A stretch of 64,000 bases of DNA, taken from assembly GCF_003148825.1 (NCBI RefSeq), contig NZ_QGGZ01000004.1, positions 310,001 to 374,000 of the forward strand. Reading direction: 5' to 3'. Position 1 is the first letter of the stretch. Every line of letters starts with the position of its first letter. This stretch comes from Streptomyces sp. CG 926 (GTDB lineage Bacteria; Actinomycetota; Actinomycetes; Streptomycetales; Streptomycetaceae). The notes below the pieces were generated by a model. That model was not told where the DNA came from. It did not search any database and worked only from the letters and a program-made list of their open reading frames with translations. Both the position numbers and the translations under genes were made by a program. Below are positions 1-8,154 of this stretch, piece after piece.

Positions 1-263
1 TCGGTCCGGGCGGCCTGGGGCGGCTGACGCTGCGTCCGACTCTCGCGGACGGCAAGGTCACGCTCGCCGTCGACGGGCTCACCCTGTTCGGCCGCTCCGT
101 CCCCACCGACCGGCTCGGGATCGCGGCCGGTGGCCTCGGCCCGCAGGCGGGCGCGCCGAAGGAGTACCCGCTCGGACTCGTCGCGACCTCCGCCGAGGTC
201 CGGTCGGACGGCCTGCACGTCGCCCTGACGGGCGGCCGCAGCACCCTGCCGTCCGGCACCTGA
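1..263 (+). CDS. C-terminal end of a DUF2993 (LmeA-like) protein
   Basis: Open from the window edge, reading from base 3, to a TGA at 261-263; about 86 residues are visible. The text contains DGKVTLAVDGLTLFGR, a YPLGL segment, and a closing GLHVALTGG, which is the typical end of actinobacterial DUF2993 proteins: membrane-associated, lipid-binding proteins of the LmeA type. The N-terminus with its expected signal anchor lies outside the window. The next gene starts 127 bases downstream, so they need not be one operon. The family call rests on pattern memory of the C-terminal motif only. Confidence 0.55.
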   Translation, partial: GPGGLGRLTLRPTLADGKVTLAVDGLTLFGRSVPTDRLGIAAGGLGPQAGAPKEYPLGLVATSAEVRSDGLHVALTGGRSTLPSGT

Positions 264-390
264 CGGCCCCTGCTCGACCGCATTCGCCCGGAACGTTCCG
301 TACCCGCCCGGTGGCCGGATCACAGCGCATGACCAGGGCGTTCGAGAGGCCGTTCGGGCGCCCGAAGTTGTCGGCGGGTACGGTTCCGGC

Positions 391-1122
391 ATGGATGTTT
401 CCGCAATCGGTCCGAGCGAGGACGACGACATCACCCTGGCGGTGGTGATCAAGGACATCGCACGTCAGCAGCTGGTCGAGCTGGGCGCCCAAGGGCTGTC
501 CCCGGATGCCGTGGCGCGCGCCGGCGGCCTTCCGGTCGCCGATGTCGAGGCCGCCTTCCCGCACCGCGACGATCTGCTGACCGCACTGGTCATCGACGCC
601 TACGACGCGTCCGGCGAGGCGATGGAACAGGCCGACGTCGTCGCCACGAAGGCCGGCGCGTCCGGGGGCGCCCGACTCCTCGCCGTCACCCGGGCGCTGC
701 GGCGGTGGTCCTTCGCCAACCCCGGCGAGTTCACCCTGATCTACGGCTCACCCGTACCCGGCTACCACGCCCCGCAGGACACGGTCCCCTCGGCCTCGCG
801 CACCCCCGCGGTGCTCGCCGGCATCGTGCGCTCCGCACTGGAGGCCGGCGAACTCACCCCGCCCCGGCGGCCGGTGCCCGGCCCCCCACTGCTCCTGCCG
901 GAGGCCCTGCACCTCTTCGGCGGCGCGCCCGAGGCTCCGTTCTCGGACATCGTCGAGCGCGGCATCGTCCTGTGGAGCAATCTGATCGGCCTCCTGGTCT
1001 TCCAGGTCTTCAGCCGTACCCACGACAGCGTCCGGGACGAGGCCGCGTTCTTCGACTACGCCATCGCCGTGGCCGCCGAGAGCATCGGCCTCGAGGTCCC
1101 TCCGGCCGAGCACACCGACTGA
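391..1122 (+). CDS. TetR/AcrR-family regulator with WHG-type C-terminal domain
   Basis: A 243-residue protein. Residues about 20-65 form a TetR-type DNA-binding domain (helix-turn-helix around LSPDAVARAGGLPVADVEAAF followed by PHRDDLLTALV). The C-terminal half carries the SFANPGEFTLIYGSPVPGY segment typical of actinobacterial TetR proteins with a WHG domain, which forms the ligand and dimer module. No good ribosome binding site precedes the ATG, so the exact start is uncertain. The downstream membrane-protein gene begins 40 bases later on the same strand. The target is unknown and no clear palindrome was seen in the 127-base upstream gap. Confidence 0.8.
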   Translation: MDVSAIGPSEDDDITLAVVIKDIARQQLVELGAQGLSPDAVARAGGLPVADVEAAFPHRDDLLTALVIDAYDASGEAMEQADVVATKAGASGGARLLAVTRALRRWSFANPGEFTLIYGSPVPGYHAPQDTVPSASRTPAVLAGIVRSALEAGELTPPRRPVPGPPLLLPEALHLFGGAPEAPFSDIVERGIVLWSNLIGLLVFQVFSRTHDSVRDEAAFFDYAIAVAAESIGLEVPPAEHTD

Positions 1123-1162
1123 CCCGTCCGCCGCCCGTGCGGCACCGGCAGAAAACCAGGAC

Positions 1163-2314
1163 GTGAACACCACCAGAACCCTCTGCTTCGTCATAGCCTC
1201 GCTCTCGTCGTACGCGGCGCTCGTCTATCGACTGTGCCAGGCGCGGCGCAGTTGGAAGGACGGCGCGTACCGCACGCTGATCGCCACTCTGCTGCTCCAG
1301 TGCCTCACCTTCACCATGGGGGCCTTGGCCATGGGGGGCGCGCCCCTCCTGGGGGTCGGCAACCTCGCCGTGCTCCTCATGCACCTGTCGGCGGTGGCCT
1401 TCTGCGTCAGCGCGCAGATCATCCTGCTGCGCTGGGCCGCCGCGGACGAGGAGGCCGTACGCAAGACCCGCTACTGGCTGGTCACCGGAATCGTCCTCGA
1501 CGTGCTGCTGACGGCCCTGTTCTTCCTCGCCGACGGCACCGGCAGGCCGGCCTCGGACTTCGACGGCACCAGCGAGCCGCTGCTGCTCACCTATCTCCTG
1601 GCGTTCATCGTCTCGCAGGCGATTCCGTGCGTCACGATCTACCTGCAGTGCGGTCCGTACGCGCGGATGACGGACAACGCCTCGCTGCGTCAGGCCCTGC
1701 GGCTGCTCTCGGTCACCGCCGTGGTCCTGTTCCTCTACTGCACGGCCAGGACGGTCAACATCCTCACGGCGGCGTTCGGGGTCGACATCGGCGCCTGGAA
1801 GGTCGCCGCCTCGGTGTTCAGCACCGCGGGCATCGTCATGCTCTCGCTCAGCCTGACCAACTCCTCCTGGGGCCCGGCCGCGACCCGACTCCTGGAGTGG
1901 GCCCACACGTACCGGTCGTACCGGGCGCTCTACCCGCTCTGGCGGGACCTGTACGAGTCCTCCCCGGACATCGCCCTGGAGCCGCCGGGTGCCGCGGTGT
2001 CCGACCTGGACTACCGCCTGCACCGTCGGGTCGTCGAAATACGGGACGGGTGGCGGGACTTGCGTCCGTACATCGACCGGGCCGCCGGCGAGGGGTGCGA
2101 TCCGGCCAAGGAGGCGAGCGCGGAATCTCGGCAGGCCTACACCGAAGCCGCACAGATCAAGCGCGCCTTGCAGGCAAAACTGACCGACACGGTCCCTCAG
2201 AACAACAAGGACGCGGGCGACTTCGACGACCGCGATACGAACAACTTCGCGGCAGAGCTCGCATGGCTCACCCAAGTGGCAGCCGCCTACAGTAAGCTCG
2301 ACAAGGCGAGTTGA
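1163..2314 (+). CDS. MAB_1171c-family polytopic membrane protein
   Basis: A GTG-started protein of 383 residues. The first about 235 residues contain roughly seven hydrophobic helices; one is LLLTYLLAFIVSQAIPCVTI. The cytoplasmic tail (about 240-383) is soluble and charged, with the LLEWAHTYRSYRALYPLWRD stretch seen in the MAB_1171c putative-transporter family (DUF6545-type tail). In actinomycetes this family commonly sits beside XRE-family and ImmA/IrrE-type genes, as it does here. Transport has not been shown for the family as far as I know; a membrane sensor feeding the neighbouring regulator is equally possible (inference). A strong tandem hairpin follows the stop, so the next two genes are transcribed separately. 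Confidence 0.7.
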   Translation: MNTTRTLCFVIASLSSYAALVYRLCQARRSWKDGAYRTLIATLLLQCLTFTMGALAMGGAPLLGVGNLAVLLMHLSAVAFCVSAQIILLRWAAADEEAVRKTRYWLVTGIVLDVLLTALFFLADGTGRPASDFDGTSEPLLLTYLLAFIVSQAIPCVTIYLQCGPYARMTDNASLRQALRLLSVTAVVLFLYCTARTVNILTAAFGVDIGAWKVAASVFSTAGIVMLSLSLTNSSWGPAATRLLEWAHTYRSYRALYPLWRDLYESSPDIALEPPGAAVSDLDYRLHRRVVEIRDGWRDLRPYIDRAAGEGCDPAKEASAESRQAYTEAAQIKRALQAKLTDTVPQNNKDAGDFDDRDTNNFAAELAWLTQVAAAYSKLDKAS

Positions 2315-2319
2315 GAACT

Positions 2320-2355
2320 CCCGCCCGGTTTGCATCCCCCGTCAAACCGGGCGGG
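2320..2355 (+). terminator. Hairpin terminator after the MAB_1171c-type gene
   Basis: Perfect 13-bp inverted repeat, arms CCCGCCCGGTTTG at 2320-2332 and its complement at 2343-2355, with a 10-base loop. It begins 6 bases after the stop codon. There is no T tract, as is usual in Streptomyces. Confidence 0.75.
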
Positions 2356-2402
2356 TATCCCGTTTCCCCGCTGTCTTGCGGCCGGACGGGTGGCTCCCGC
2401 CC

Positions 2403-2441
2403 GGACTGGCCCGGCCCATCCCCCGAGGGCCGGGCCAGTCC
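2403..2441 (+). terminator. Second hairpin in tandem
   Basis: Perfect 15-bp stem, arms GGACTGGCCCGGCCC at 2403-2417 and its complement at 2427-2441, with a 9-base loop. Together with the hairpin at 2320-2355 it should insulate the XRE operon from upstream readthrough. Confidence 0.65.
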
Positions 2442-2484
2442 GATGTCACCGGCGACCAACTGTGCGTCCCCCGTGAGCGCAAGT

Positions 2485-2497
2485 TAGCTGCCAGCTA
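2485..2497. promoter_or_regulatory. Operator-like palindrome TAGCT-N3-AGCTA, distal copy
   Basis: TAGCTGCCAGCTA, a perfect 5+5 inverted repeat with a 3-base centre, 115 bases upstream of the XRE gene start. The same architecture recurs 83 bases downstream. It is a likely binding site for the XRE protein (inference). Confidence 0.55.
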
Positions 2498-2566
2498 TCG
2501 GCCGGACCCCACGTTCGCCGAGTCCTGGTCAATTGTCAACCAACCGCTAATCTGTGAAACTGACGT

Positions 2567-2581
2567 ATAGCTGAGAGCTAT
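2567..2581. promoter_or_regulatory. Operator-like palindrome TAGCT-N3-AGCTA, proximal copy
   Basis: ATAGCTGAGAGCTAT is a perfect 6+6 inverted repeat with a 3-base centre, ending 30 bases before the XRE start codon. The left arm overlaps TATAGC (2566-2571), a possible -10 element. Binding here would then block transcription, which fits autorepression (inference). Confidence 0.55.
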
Positions 2582-2611
2582 GCCGAGGAGGCGACGGGAG
2601 GATGGTTCACC

Positions 2612-3076
2612 ATGACCGGGACCGAGAAGGACACCGAGAACGGCAGTGAGGAACGACCCCTGCTCGCGACGCGCCTCGACGACCTGTTCCGAACGGTCCG
2701 CCCCAAGGGCAAGCACTGGACCAACGCCGAGGTCGCGGACGAGCTGAAGCGGGTGAACCCCGAACTCAAGGTCGGCGGTGTGTACCTGTCGCAGCTGCGC
2801 ACGGGGAAGCGCTCCAACCCCTCACCCGACCTGCTGTCCGCCCTGGCCAAGTTCTTCGGGGTCTCGGTCGCCTACTTCTTCGACGACAAGGTCGCCGAGT
2901 CCGTGCTCGGCGAGCTCGCCGCCATCGAGGCCCTGCGGCAGTCCGGCGTACGCGCCGTGGCGATGCGGGCGGCCGGGATGAAGAAGGAGAACCTCCAGGC
3001 CATCACGGCCATCATGGACCAGTACCGGCAGTTGCAGGGCCTGCCACCGGTCGCCGACCCCTCCGAGTCGGGATGA
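2612..3076 (+). CDS. XRE-family helix-turn-helix regulator
   Basis: A 154-residue protein. Residues about 16-90 hold an XRE-type DNA-binding domain of the actinobacterial form (NAEVADELKR, then VGGVYLSQLRTGKRSNPSPDLLSALAKFFGVSVAYFFD). The C-terminal third is helical and may dimerise. A GACGGGAGG ribosome binding stretch lies upstream of the ATG. The last four bases overlap the start of the metalloprotease gene (ATGA), so the two are translationally coupled. XRE/ImmA pairs usually work as a repressor and the protease that inactivates it. The two TAGCT-N3-AGCTA palindromes upstream are the obvious candidate operators. Confidence 0.85.
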   Translation: MTGTEKDTENGSEERPLLATRLDDLFRTVRPKGKHWTNAEVADELKRVNPELKVGGVYLSQLRTGKRSNPSPDLLSALAKFFGVSVAYFFDDKVAESVLGELAAIEALRQSGVRAVAMRAAGMKKENLQAITAIMDQYRQLQGLPPVADPSESG

Positions 3077-3651
3077 GGAGCGCGCGTAAGGAGCGGGCGG
3101 CCGATCACGAACGCCGCAGCCGGCTCAAGAAGCTCCGCAAGGCCGGCGCGCAGCGGATCGCCAAACTCGATCTGCCGACGGCGACCGACGTGGCCGAGCT
3201 GTGCCGCCACGTCGGCGAGGTGCGCGACCGTCCGATCACGTTGGTCCCGATGCAGATGCCCTCGTCGCATCCGTGCGGCATGTGGGTGGCCGCGCGCGAC
3301 GAGGACCTCATCTTCTACGACGCCAACACCACCGGCGCGCATCAGGAGCACATCATCTTGCACGAGCTGGGCCACATCATCTGCTGCCATCGCGGGGCCG
3401 GTGGGCTGGACGAGGCGGCCGCGCGCCTCCTCTTCCCCAACCTCGACCCCCAACTCGTACGCGACATGCTCCTGCGCGCGACCTACGACGACGTCCAGGA
3501 GCAGGAGGCGGAGATCATCGCCTACCTCCTGTCCCAGCGCATCGGCGACCCCGAGCAGCGGCACGCCACGGCGCCGGCCGGGGACGAGGACGAGGACGGC
3601 AACCCCGCCAAGAGCGCCACGCTCAGCCGCATCGAACGCACCCTGATCTGA
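3073..3651 (+). CDS. ImmA/IrrE-type zinc metalloprotease
   Basis: A 192-residue protein with HELGH at residues 97-101, the HExxH zinc site of ImmA/IrrE-type peptidases, followed by IICCHRG. A second acidic helix, QEQEAEIIAYLLSQRI (about 143-158), supplies the likely third zinc ligand. The ATG overlaps the stop of the XRE gene. The family includes ImmA, which cleaves a phage-like repressor, and IrrE/PprI of Deinococcus; the partner here should be the coupled XRE protein (inference). The highly basic first 30 residues could be a substrate or nucleic-acid contact. Convergent with the next gene, leaving only 10 bases between the stops. Confidence 0.8.
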   Translation: MRSARKERAADHERRSRLKKLRKAGAQRIAKLDLPTATDVAELCRHVGEVRDRPITLVPMQMPSSHPCGMWVAARDEDLIFYDANTTGAHQEHIILHELGHIICCHRGAGGLDEAAARLLFPNLDPQLVRDMLLRATYDDVQEQEAEIIAYLLSQRIGDPEQRHATAPAGDEDEDGNPAKSATLSRIERTLI

Positions 3652-3661
3652 GATGGGTCAC

Positions 3662-6600
3662 TTAGCGTCCGGCGGCCGCCACCTCTTCGGCCAGGATCGA
3701 CACGGCCCGTCCGATGTCCTCCTCGCGGTGCTCGCTGGTGACGAAGAACCGCAGGCGCGACAGCCCCTCCTCCACGGCGGGGTGGAAGATCGGGTCCGCC
3801 ACCACGCCCCGGGCGAACAGCCCGTCCGCGACGCGCAGGGTCCTCGTGGAGTCGCCGAGGATGCAGGGCACGATGGGGGTGTCGGCGCTGGAGCCCGTCG
3901 CCAGTCCGGCAGCGGTGGCGAGCCCGAGGAAGAGTGCGGAGTTGCGTCTGAGCGCACGTACCCGCTCCGGCTGTGCGGTGAGCAGCTCGGTGGCGGCCAG
4001 CGCCGCGGCCGCGTTGGCCGGTGTCAGGCCGACGCTGTAGACGAAGCCGGGGAGCGTGTGGCGCAGCCAGCGCACCATCCGGGCCGAGCCGCCGAGGTAA
4101 CCGCCGCAGCTGGCGAAGGCCTTGGAGAGGGTGCCCATCCACAGGTCCACGTCGGACCGGTCGACACCGTAGAACTCGCCGACGCCCCGGCCGCGTTCGC
4201 CGACGGTACCGATGCTGTGGGCCTCGTCGATCATCAGCAGGGCGCCGTAGCGCTTCTTCAGCTCGATCACGGCGGGCAGGTCGACGAGGTCGCCGTCCAT
4301 GCTGTAGGCGCCCTCGACGGCGATCAGTACGCGCCGGAACCGGGACCTGTTGAGCCGGAGCATGTGTTCCAGCTGCCCCATGTCGTTGTGGGCGAAGGGG
4401 CGTCGCGCCGCGCCGGACAGGGCGCAACCCTGGAGGATGCTGTCGTGGGCGAGCGCGTCGTGCACCACGAGGTCCTCGGGGCCGACGAGGTGCCCGATCG
4501 CGGTGACGTTGGTGGCGTGTCCGCTGACCAGTGCCAGGCAGTCGCCGACGCCGAGGAAGTCGGCCAGGGCCCGTTCCAGCCGTACGGTCAGGTCCCGTTC
4601 GCCGGAGAGGACGCGGCTGGCGGAGACCGAGGTGCCGTACCGGTCCACCGCCCGGTGCACGGCCTCGTCGACGGCCGGATGGCCGGAGAGTCCGAGGTAG
4701 TTGTAACTGCCGAAGGACAGCAGGGTGCGGCCGCCGATGACGGTCGTGTCGCGGATGTTGCCCTCGTGGACCCGGAAGTACGGGTTGTCCGCACCGCTGT
4801 CGCCGATCCGCGCGAGGCGCTGCTCGAACTCGCCGACTTCCGGGAACTCCTCGATGGCGGCCGTCCCGGCGTCCCAGGTGGTGCGCTCCTGTCGGCGGGC
4901 CGGTCCGGCGGGGGCCGGCATCGGCGCGCTGTCCGGGCCGGTGTCCGGGGGGGTGTCCGGGGTCGTGTGCGGATCGACGAGTTCGATCAGCCGGCCGACG
5001 GTGAGTTCGGGCGCGAACAGCTCCTCGGTCCGGAAGCCCGGTATCCGCTTGGCGATGTTGACTTCGAGCTCCTGCAACATCAGGGAGTCGAATCCGAGAT
5101 CGGTCACCAGGGTCAGGTGTCCGCTCAACTCGGAGAGCGGGAAGACCCCGGTCCGCGAGACCTCTTCGAGCACGACGGACACGGCGGACGCGGAGGGCGC
5201 GGAGGGCGCGGAGGGTGCGACCACCTTGGCGGCCGTGGTCCGTACGCCGTCGGCGCGCGGCACGGCGGCTGCCTCGGGTATCGACTCGGCGGGATCCGGG
5301 ACCTCGCGCGCCGAGTCGTCCACGACCCAGTGGCGGCGCGGGGACAGCGGGCTCGGTGGCAGGGTGCACGGGGGCGTCCGCACGGTCGCGGGCGGCCGGG
5401 GCACGGGGGCGGCCTCGGTGCGCTCCGCGTACCGCGCGTACCGCGCGAGCTCGTCCGTACGTCCGGCGGCGACCGCGGCGGCCGCCGCGGTCAGCTTGGC
5501 GGTGGCGTCGGCGACATCGCGCGCCACCACGGTGAGGTGGTGGGTGAGGGGCGTGCGGCGGGCCAGGGTGTCCGCCACGGCGGCCGCCGGGGGCCGGTCC
5601 TCGGCGATGGTGTCCGCGATGTCCTGTGCGTAGCGGGCCAGTCCGTCCCGGTCCCGGGCGCTGAGGGCCAGTACGTGCGGTCCGTGGTCCGACGTGGCGG
5701 GAGCCGCCGGGCCGGCCGGCGGCGTGCTGCACTCCTCCACCACCAGGTGGACACCGGTACCGCCGAAGCCGAAGGCGCTCACCCCTGCCCGGCGCGGTCC
5801 GGCGCGGTCCGGCCACGGTGTCGGGGTCGTCGCCACGGTCAGCCGGGCGGCGGCGAGCCCGGAGCGATCGGCCAGGTCGCACTGTGGCTGCGGGGGTATG
5901 ACGCCCCGCTGCACGGCCAGGACCGATTTGACGAGCCCGGCGATCCCCGCGGAGTTCAGGGAGTGACCGACCACCGCCTTCACGGCGCCGAGGTAGGCGG
6001 GTTCGGGGCGCTCTCCCCGCAGTTCACGCAGGACACCGAGCTCGACGGGGTCCCCGACCGTGGTCCCGGTGCCGTGCGCCTCCAGGTAGCCCACCGCGTC
6101 CGGGGCCAGTCCCGCGTCCCGGTAAGCGCGGCGCAGCGTGCGGAGCTGACCGGCCGCCTGGGGATGCATACCGCCTTGCACGGTCCCGTCGTTGGCCGTT
6201 CCCACGCCGCGGATCACCGCGTAGACCCGGTCGCCCGCCGCCAGCGCGTCGGACAGGGGCCGCAGCACCAGGACCCCCGCGCCCTCGCCCAGGACGAAGC
6301 CGTCGGCCTGTGCGCCGAAGGGCAGGCAGCGGCCGCTGCGCGAGATGGCGCCGATCCGGCACAGCCCGACCAGCAGGTCGGGGGTGAGTATCAGTTGCGC
6401 GCCGCCCGCGAGGGCGATGCGGGAGCGGCCGGCGCGCAGGGCGTGCACGGCGTTGGCCACAGCCATGAGTCCGCCCGAGCAGGCCGAGTCCAGGGCGTAG
6501 CTCTCGCCGTGCAGGTCGAAGACGGAGCTGATGGTGTTGGGCCCCATGTTGAGCAGGAGCCCGGCCACGGAGGTGCCGTTGAGCCCGTCGACGGCCCGGA

Positions 6601-7102
6601 CCGCGTCCTGCGGGCGGGGGTGGGCGAGCCGCGCCCCGAATTCGCCACCCGCGAGCTGACGCATCCGGATCCGCATGGTGCTGAGTTCGCGGTAGCCGCC
6701 CTCGGTGAGCGCGGTGATCACCGAGGTCTCCTCGCGGTCGAAGCCGTCGGCCTCCCACCCCGCGTCCTGGATGGCCTCGCGGGCGAGGTCGATCAGCAGC
6801 CGGGCCTGGGGGTCCATCGCCCGGGCCCGTCGCGGGGGAATGCCGTAGTGGGCAGCGTCGAAGTGGCCCACGTCCGGCAGCAGCGCCATGGTGTCCGTGT
6901 ACGCCGCCGAGGTGTCACGGAGGTTGTCGCTCAGGAAGGCCGCGGTGCGCCAGCGCGAGTCCGGGATCGCACCGAACTGCGCCTGTGGGGCCGTCAGGAG
7001 CCTCCAGTACTCGTTGACATTGCGCGCTCCCGGGAATCGGCACGCCATCCCCACGACGGCGATCGGCTCTCGCCGTGGCCTGGGGTCCTCCATGTGATCC
7101 AT
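3662..7102 (-). CDS. Hybrid ketosynthase-ACP-alpha-oxoamine synthase, no acyltransferase
   Basis: A 1146-residue fusion. Residues about 12-455 are a type I ketosynthase with Cys208 (DSACSGG), His343 (EAHGTGT) and His380 (VVGHSLNSAG). Residues 460-560 look like a KS-AT linker, and 580-595 (LPPSPLSPRRHW) like the linker that normally follows an AT, but no AT lies between. An ACP follows at about 640-712 with Ser673 (LGFDSLM) for phosphopantetheine. Residues about 750-1146 are a PLP-dependent alpha-oxoamine synthase of the KBL/AONS type, with the Schiff-base lysine Lys994 (GTLSKAF) and DEAHS at 959-963. Predicted action: extend an acyl chain, then release it by decarboxylative condensation with an amino acid to an alpha-aminoketone (inference; RedN/PigH of prodiginine pathways use similar domains). 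Extender loading must come in trans. Confidence 0.85.
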   Translation of the reverse strand: MDHMEDPRPRREPIAVVGMACRFPGARNVNEYWRLLTAPQAQFGAIPDSRWRTAAFLSDNLRDTSAAYTDTMALLPDVGHFDAAHYGIPPRRARAMDPQARLLIDLAREAIQDAGWEADGFDREETSVITALTEGGYRELSTMRIRMRQLAGGEFGARLAHPRPQDAVRAVDGLNGTSVAGLLLNMGPNTISSVFDLHGESYALDSACSGGLMAVANAVHALRAGRSRIALAGGAQLILTPDLLVGLCRIGAISRSGRCLPFGAQADGFVLGEGAGVLVLRPLSDALAAGDRVYAVIRGVGTANDGTVQGGMHPQAAGQLRTLRRAYRDAGLAPDAVGYLEAHGTGTTVGDPVELGVLRELRGERPEPAYLGAVKAVVGHSLNSAGIAGLVKSVLAVQRGVIPPQPQCDLADRSGLAAARLTVATTPTPWPDRAGPRRAGVSAFGFGGTGVHLVVEECSTPPAGPAAPATSDHGPHVLALSARDRDGLARYAQDIADTIAEDRPPAAAVADTLARRTPLTHHLTVVARDVADATAKLTAAAAAVAAGRTDELARYARYAERTEAAPVPRPPATVRTPPCTLPPSPLSPRRHWVVDDSAREVPDPAESIPEAAAVPRADGVRTTAAKVVAPSAPSAPSASAVSVVLEEVSRTGVFPLSELSGHLTLVTDLGFDSLMLQELEVNIAKRIPGFRTEELFAPELTVGRLIELVDPHTTPDTPPDTGPDSAPMPAPAGPARRQERTTWDAGTAAIEEFPEVGEFEQRLARIGDSGADNPYFRVHEGNIRDTTVIGGRTLLSFGSYNYLGLSGHPAVDEAVHRAVDRYGTSVSASRVLSGERDLTVRLERALADFLGVGDCLALVSGHATNVTAIGHLVGPEDLVVHDALAHDSILQGCALSGAARRPFAHNDMGQLEHMLRLNRSRFRRVLIAVEGAYSMDGDLVDLPAVIELKKRYGALLMIDEAHSIGTVGERGRGVGEFYGVDRSDVDLWMGTLSKAFASCGGYLGGSARMVRWLRHTLPGFVYSVGLTPANAAAALAATELLTAQPERVRALRRNSALFLGLATAAGLATGSSADTPIVPCILGDSTRTLRVADGLFARGVVADPIFHPAVEEGLSRLRFFVTSEHREEDIGRAVSILAEEVAAAGR

Positions 7103-7112
7103 CCCTGTCCTG

Positions 7113-8063
7113 TCACCCGTGTCGGTCGCCGGCCGCGAGTCGCTCGCGCCACCACGCGACGGTCTCCTTGACCTGCTCGTCGACGGGGGTGGACCGTACC
7201 GCGAACGCCGCTTCGTAGGCGCTCGAATTTACGACGAACGGACGGTCGAACTGGTACCGGATCTCCTTGAGTTCGCGGATCAGCGGGGAGAAGAGCGAGG
7301 CCACGCCGATCACCGCCCCCGGGAGCCCGCGCACGGCCACCGGTCCTGTTCCCGCCTGGGCGCCGAGGCGCCCGACCATCTCCCGTACGGACAGCGCCGG
7401 CTGGGTCGGGACGTGCCAGGCGCGCCCCCAGGCGCTCTCTTCGTCCGCGACCTCGACCAGGGTCCGGGCGACATCGGGGAGGTAGGTCCAGCTGTGCGGG
7501 GCGTCCGGGTCCCCCAGCGTGGTGACCGGCTTGCCGCGCAGCAGCGGCGGCACGACCCGTGCGGCCAGGTGGCCGCCGTCGGTGACGCCGGGTCCGAAGA
7601 AGTCCGAGGCGCGTACCTCGACGGCCTTGATCCGGCCCTGCTCGTGCAGTTCGCGCGCCTGCTCCCAGACCGCGGCGCGGACCCGCCCCTTGGTGGCGGT
7701 GGCCGCGAGCGGCAGTTCCTCGGTCATGGGGCCGTCCACCGGGCCGTAGCCGTAGAGGTTGCCCAGCATGACCAGTACGGCCCCGGTCGCCTCGGCCGTG
7801 GCGCAGAGCGACGAGGCCAGCGGGGGCCAGTCGCGGGCCCAGTGGTGGTAGGGCGGTGCGGCGCAGCTGTGGATCGCCGTCGCGCCCCGCGCGAGGTCGG
7901 TCAGGCTCCGGGTGTCCGTCGCGTCCAGCGCGACGTGTTCGATCCCTGGTTCCGGGCTTCGACCCGATCTGGTGACGACCCTTACGGTACGGCCCTGTTC
8001 GGCGAGGAGCCGGGCGGTGGCGGAGCCGGCGGGACCAAAACCTATGACGACATGAAAGCTCAC
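7113..8063 (-). CDS. Atypical extended SDR, NAD-dependent epimerase/dehydratase family
   Basis: A 316-residue protein beginning with a Rossmann turn, GFGPAGSATARLL (residues 9-21). The region normally holding YxxxK reads LYGYGPVDGP and then TATKGRVRA, so the canonical catalytic Tyr is not obvious, as in atypical SDRs. It lies 10 bases upstream of the ketosynthase fusion on the same strand and is almost certainly in its operon. It could reduce or otherwise modify the aminoketone released by that enzyme (inference). The start is a GTG at 8063 with no ribosome binding site. A possible -10 box seven bases upstream suggests a leaderless transcript. Confidence 0.75.
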   Translation of the reverse strand: MSFHVVIGFGPAGSATARLLAEQGRTVRVVTRSGRSPEPGIEHVALDATDTRSLTDLARGATAIHSCAAPPYHHWARDWPPLASSLCATAEATGAVLVMLGNLYGYGPVDGPMTEELPLAATATKGRVRAAVWEQARELHEQGRIKAVEVRASDFFGPGVTDGGHLAARVVPPLLRGKPVTTLGDPDAPHSWTYLPDVARTLVEVADEESAWGRAWHVPTQPALSVREMVGRLGAQAGTGPVAVRGLPGAVIGVASLFSPLIRELKEIRYQFDRPFVVNSSAYEAAFAVRSTPVDEQVKETVAWWRERLAAGDRHG

Positions 8064-8069
8064 GTGCGC

Positions 8070-8100
8070 ACACTAGCGCGAGGGAACTGCGCTCCCGTCA
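8070..8100 (-). promoter_or_regulatory. Candidate promoter for a leaderless reductase-ketosynthase transcript
   Basis: On the minus strand TAGTGT (plus 8070-8075) resembles the Streptomyces -10 consensus, with TGACGG (plus 8095-8100) 19 bases further upstream. The expected transcription start then falls on the GTG at 8063, which has no Shine-Dalgarno sequence. Confidence 0.35.
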
Positions 8101-8154
8101 CCGGAGAACGTCTCCCGGCCAGCGCGGGAGCGCGGAGCGCCGGACACTGGGGAG

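Noticed and set aside
3653..7171. A 1172-codon plus-strand frame antisense to the ketosynthase fusion
   Set aside because: Antisense shadow with repetitive Gly/Arg/Val/Asp composition; the minus strand carries all catalytic motifs.
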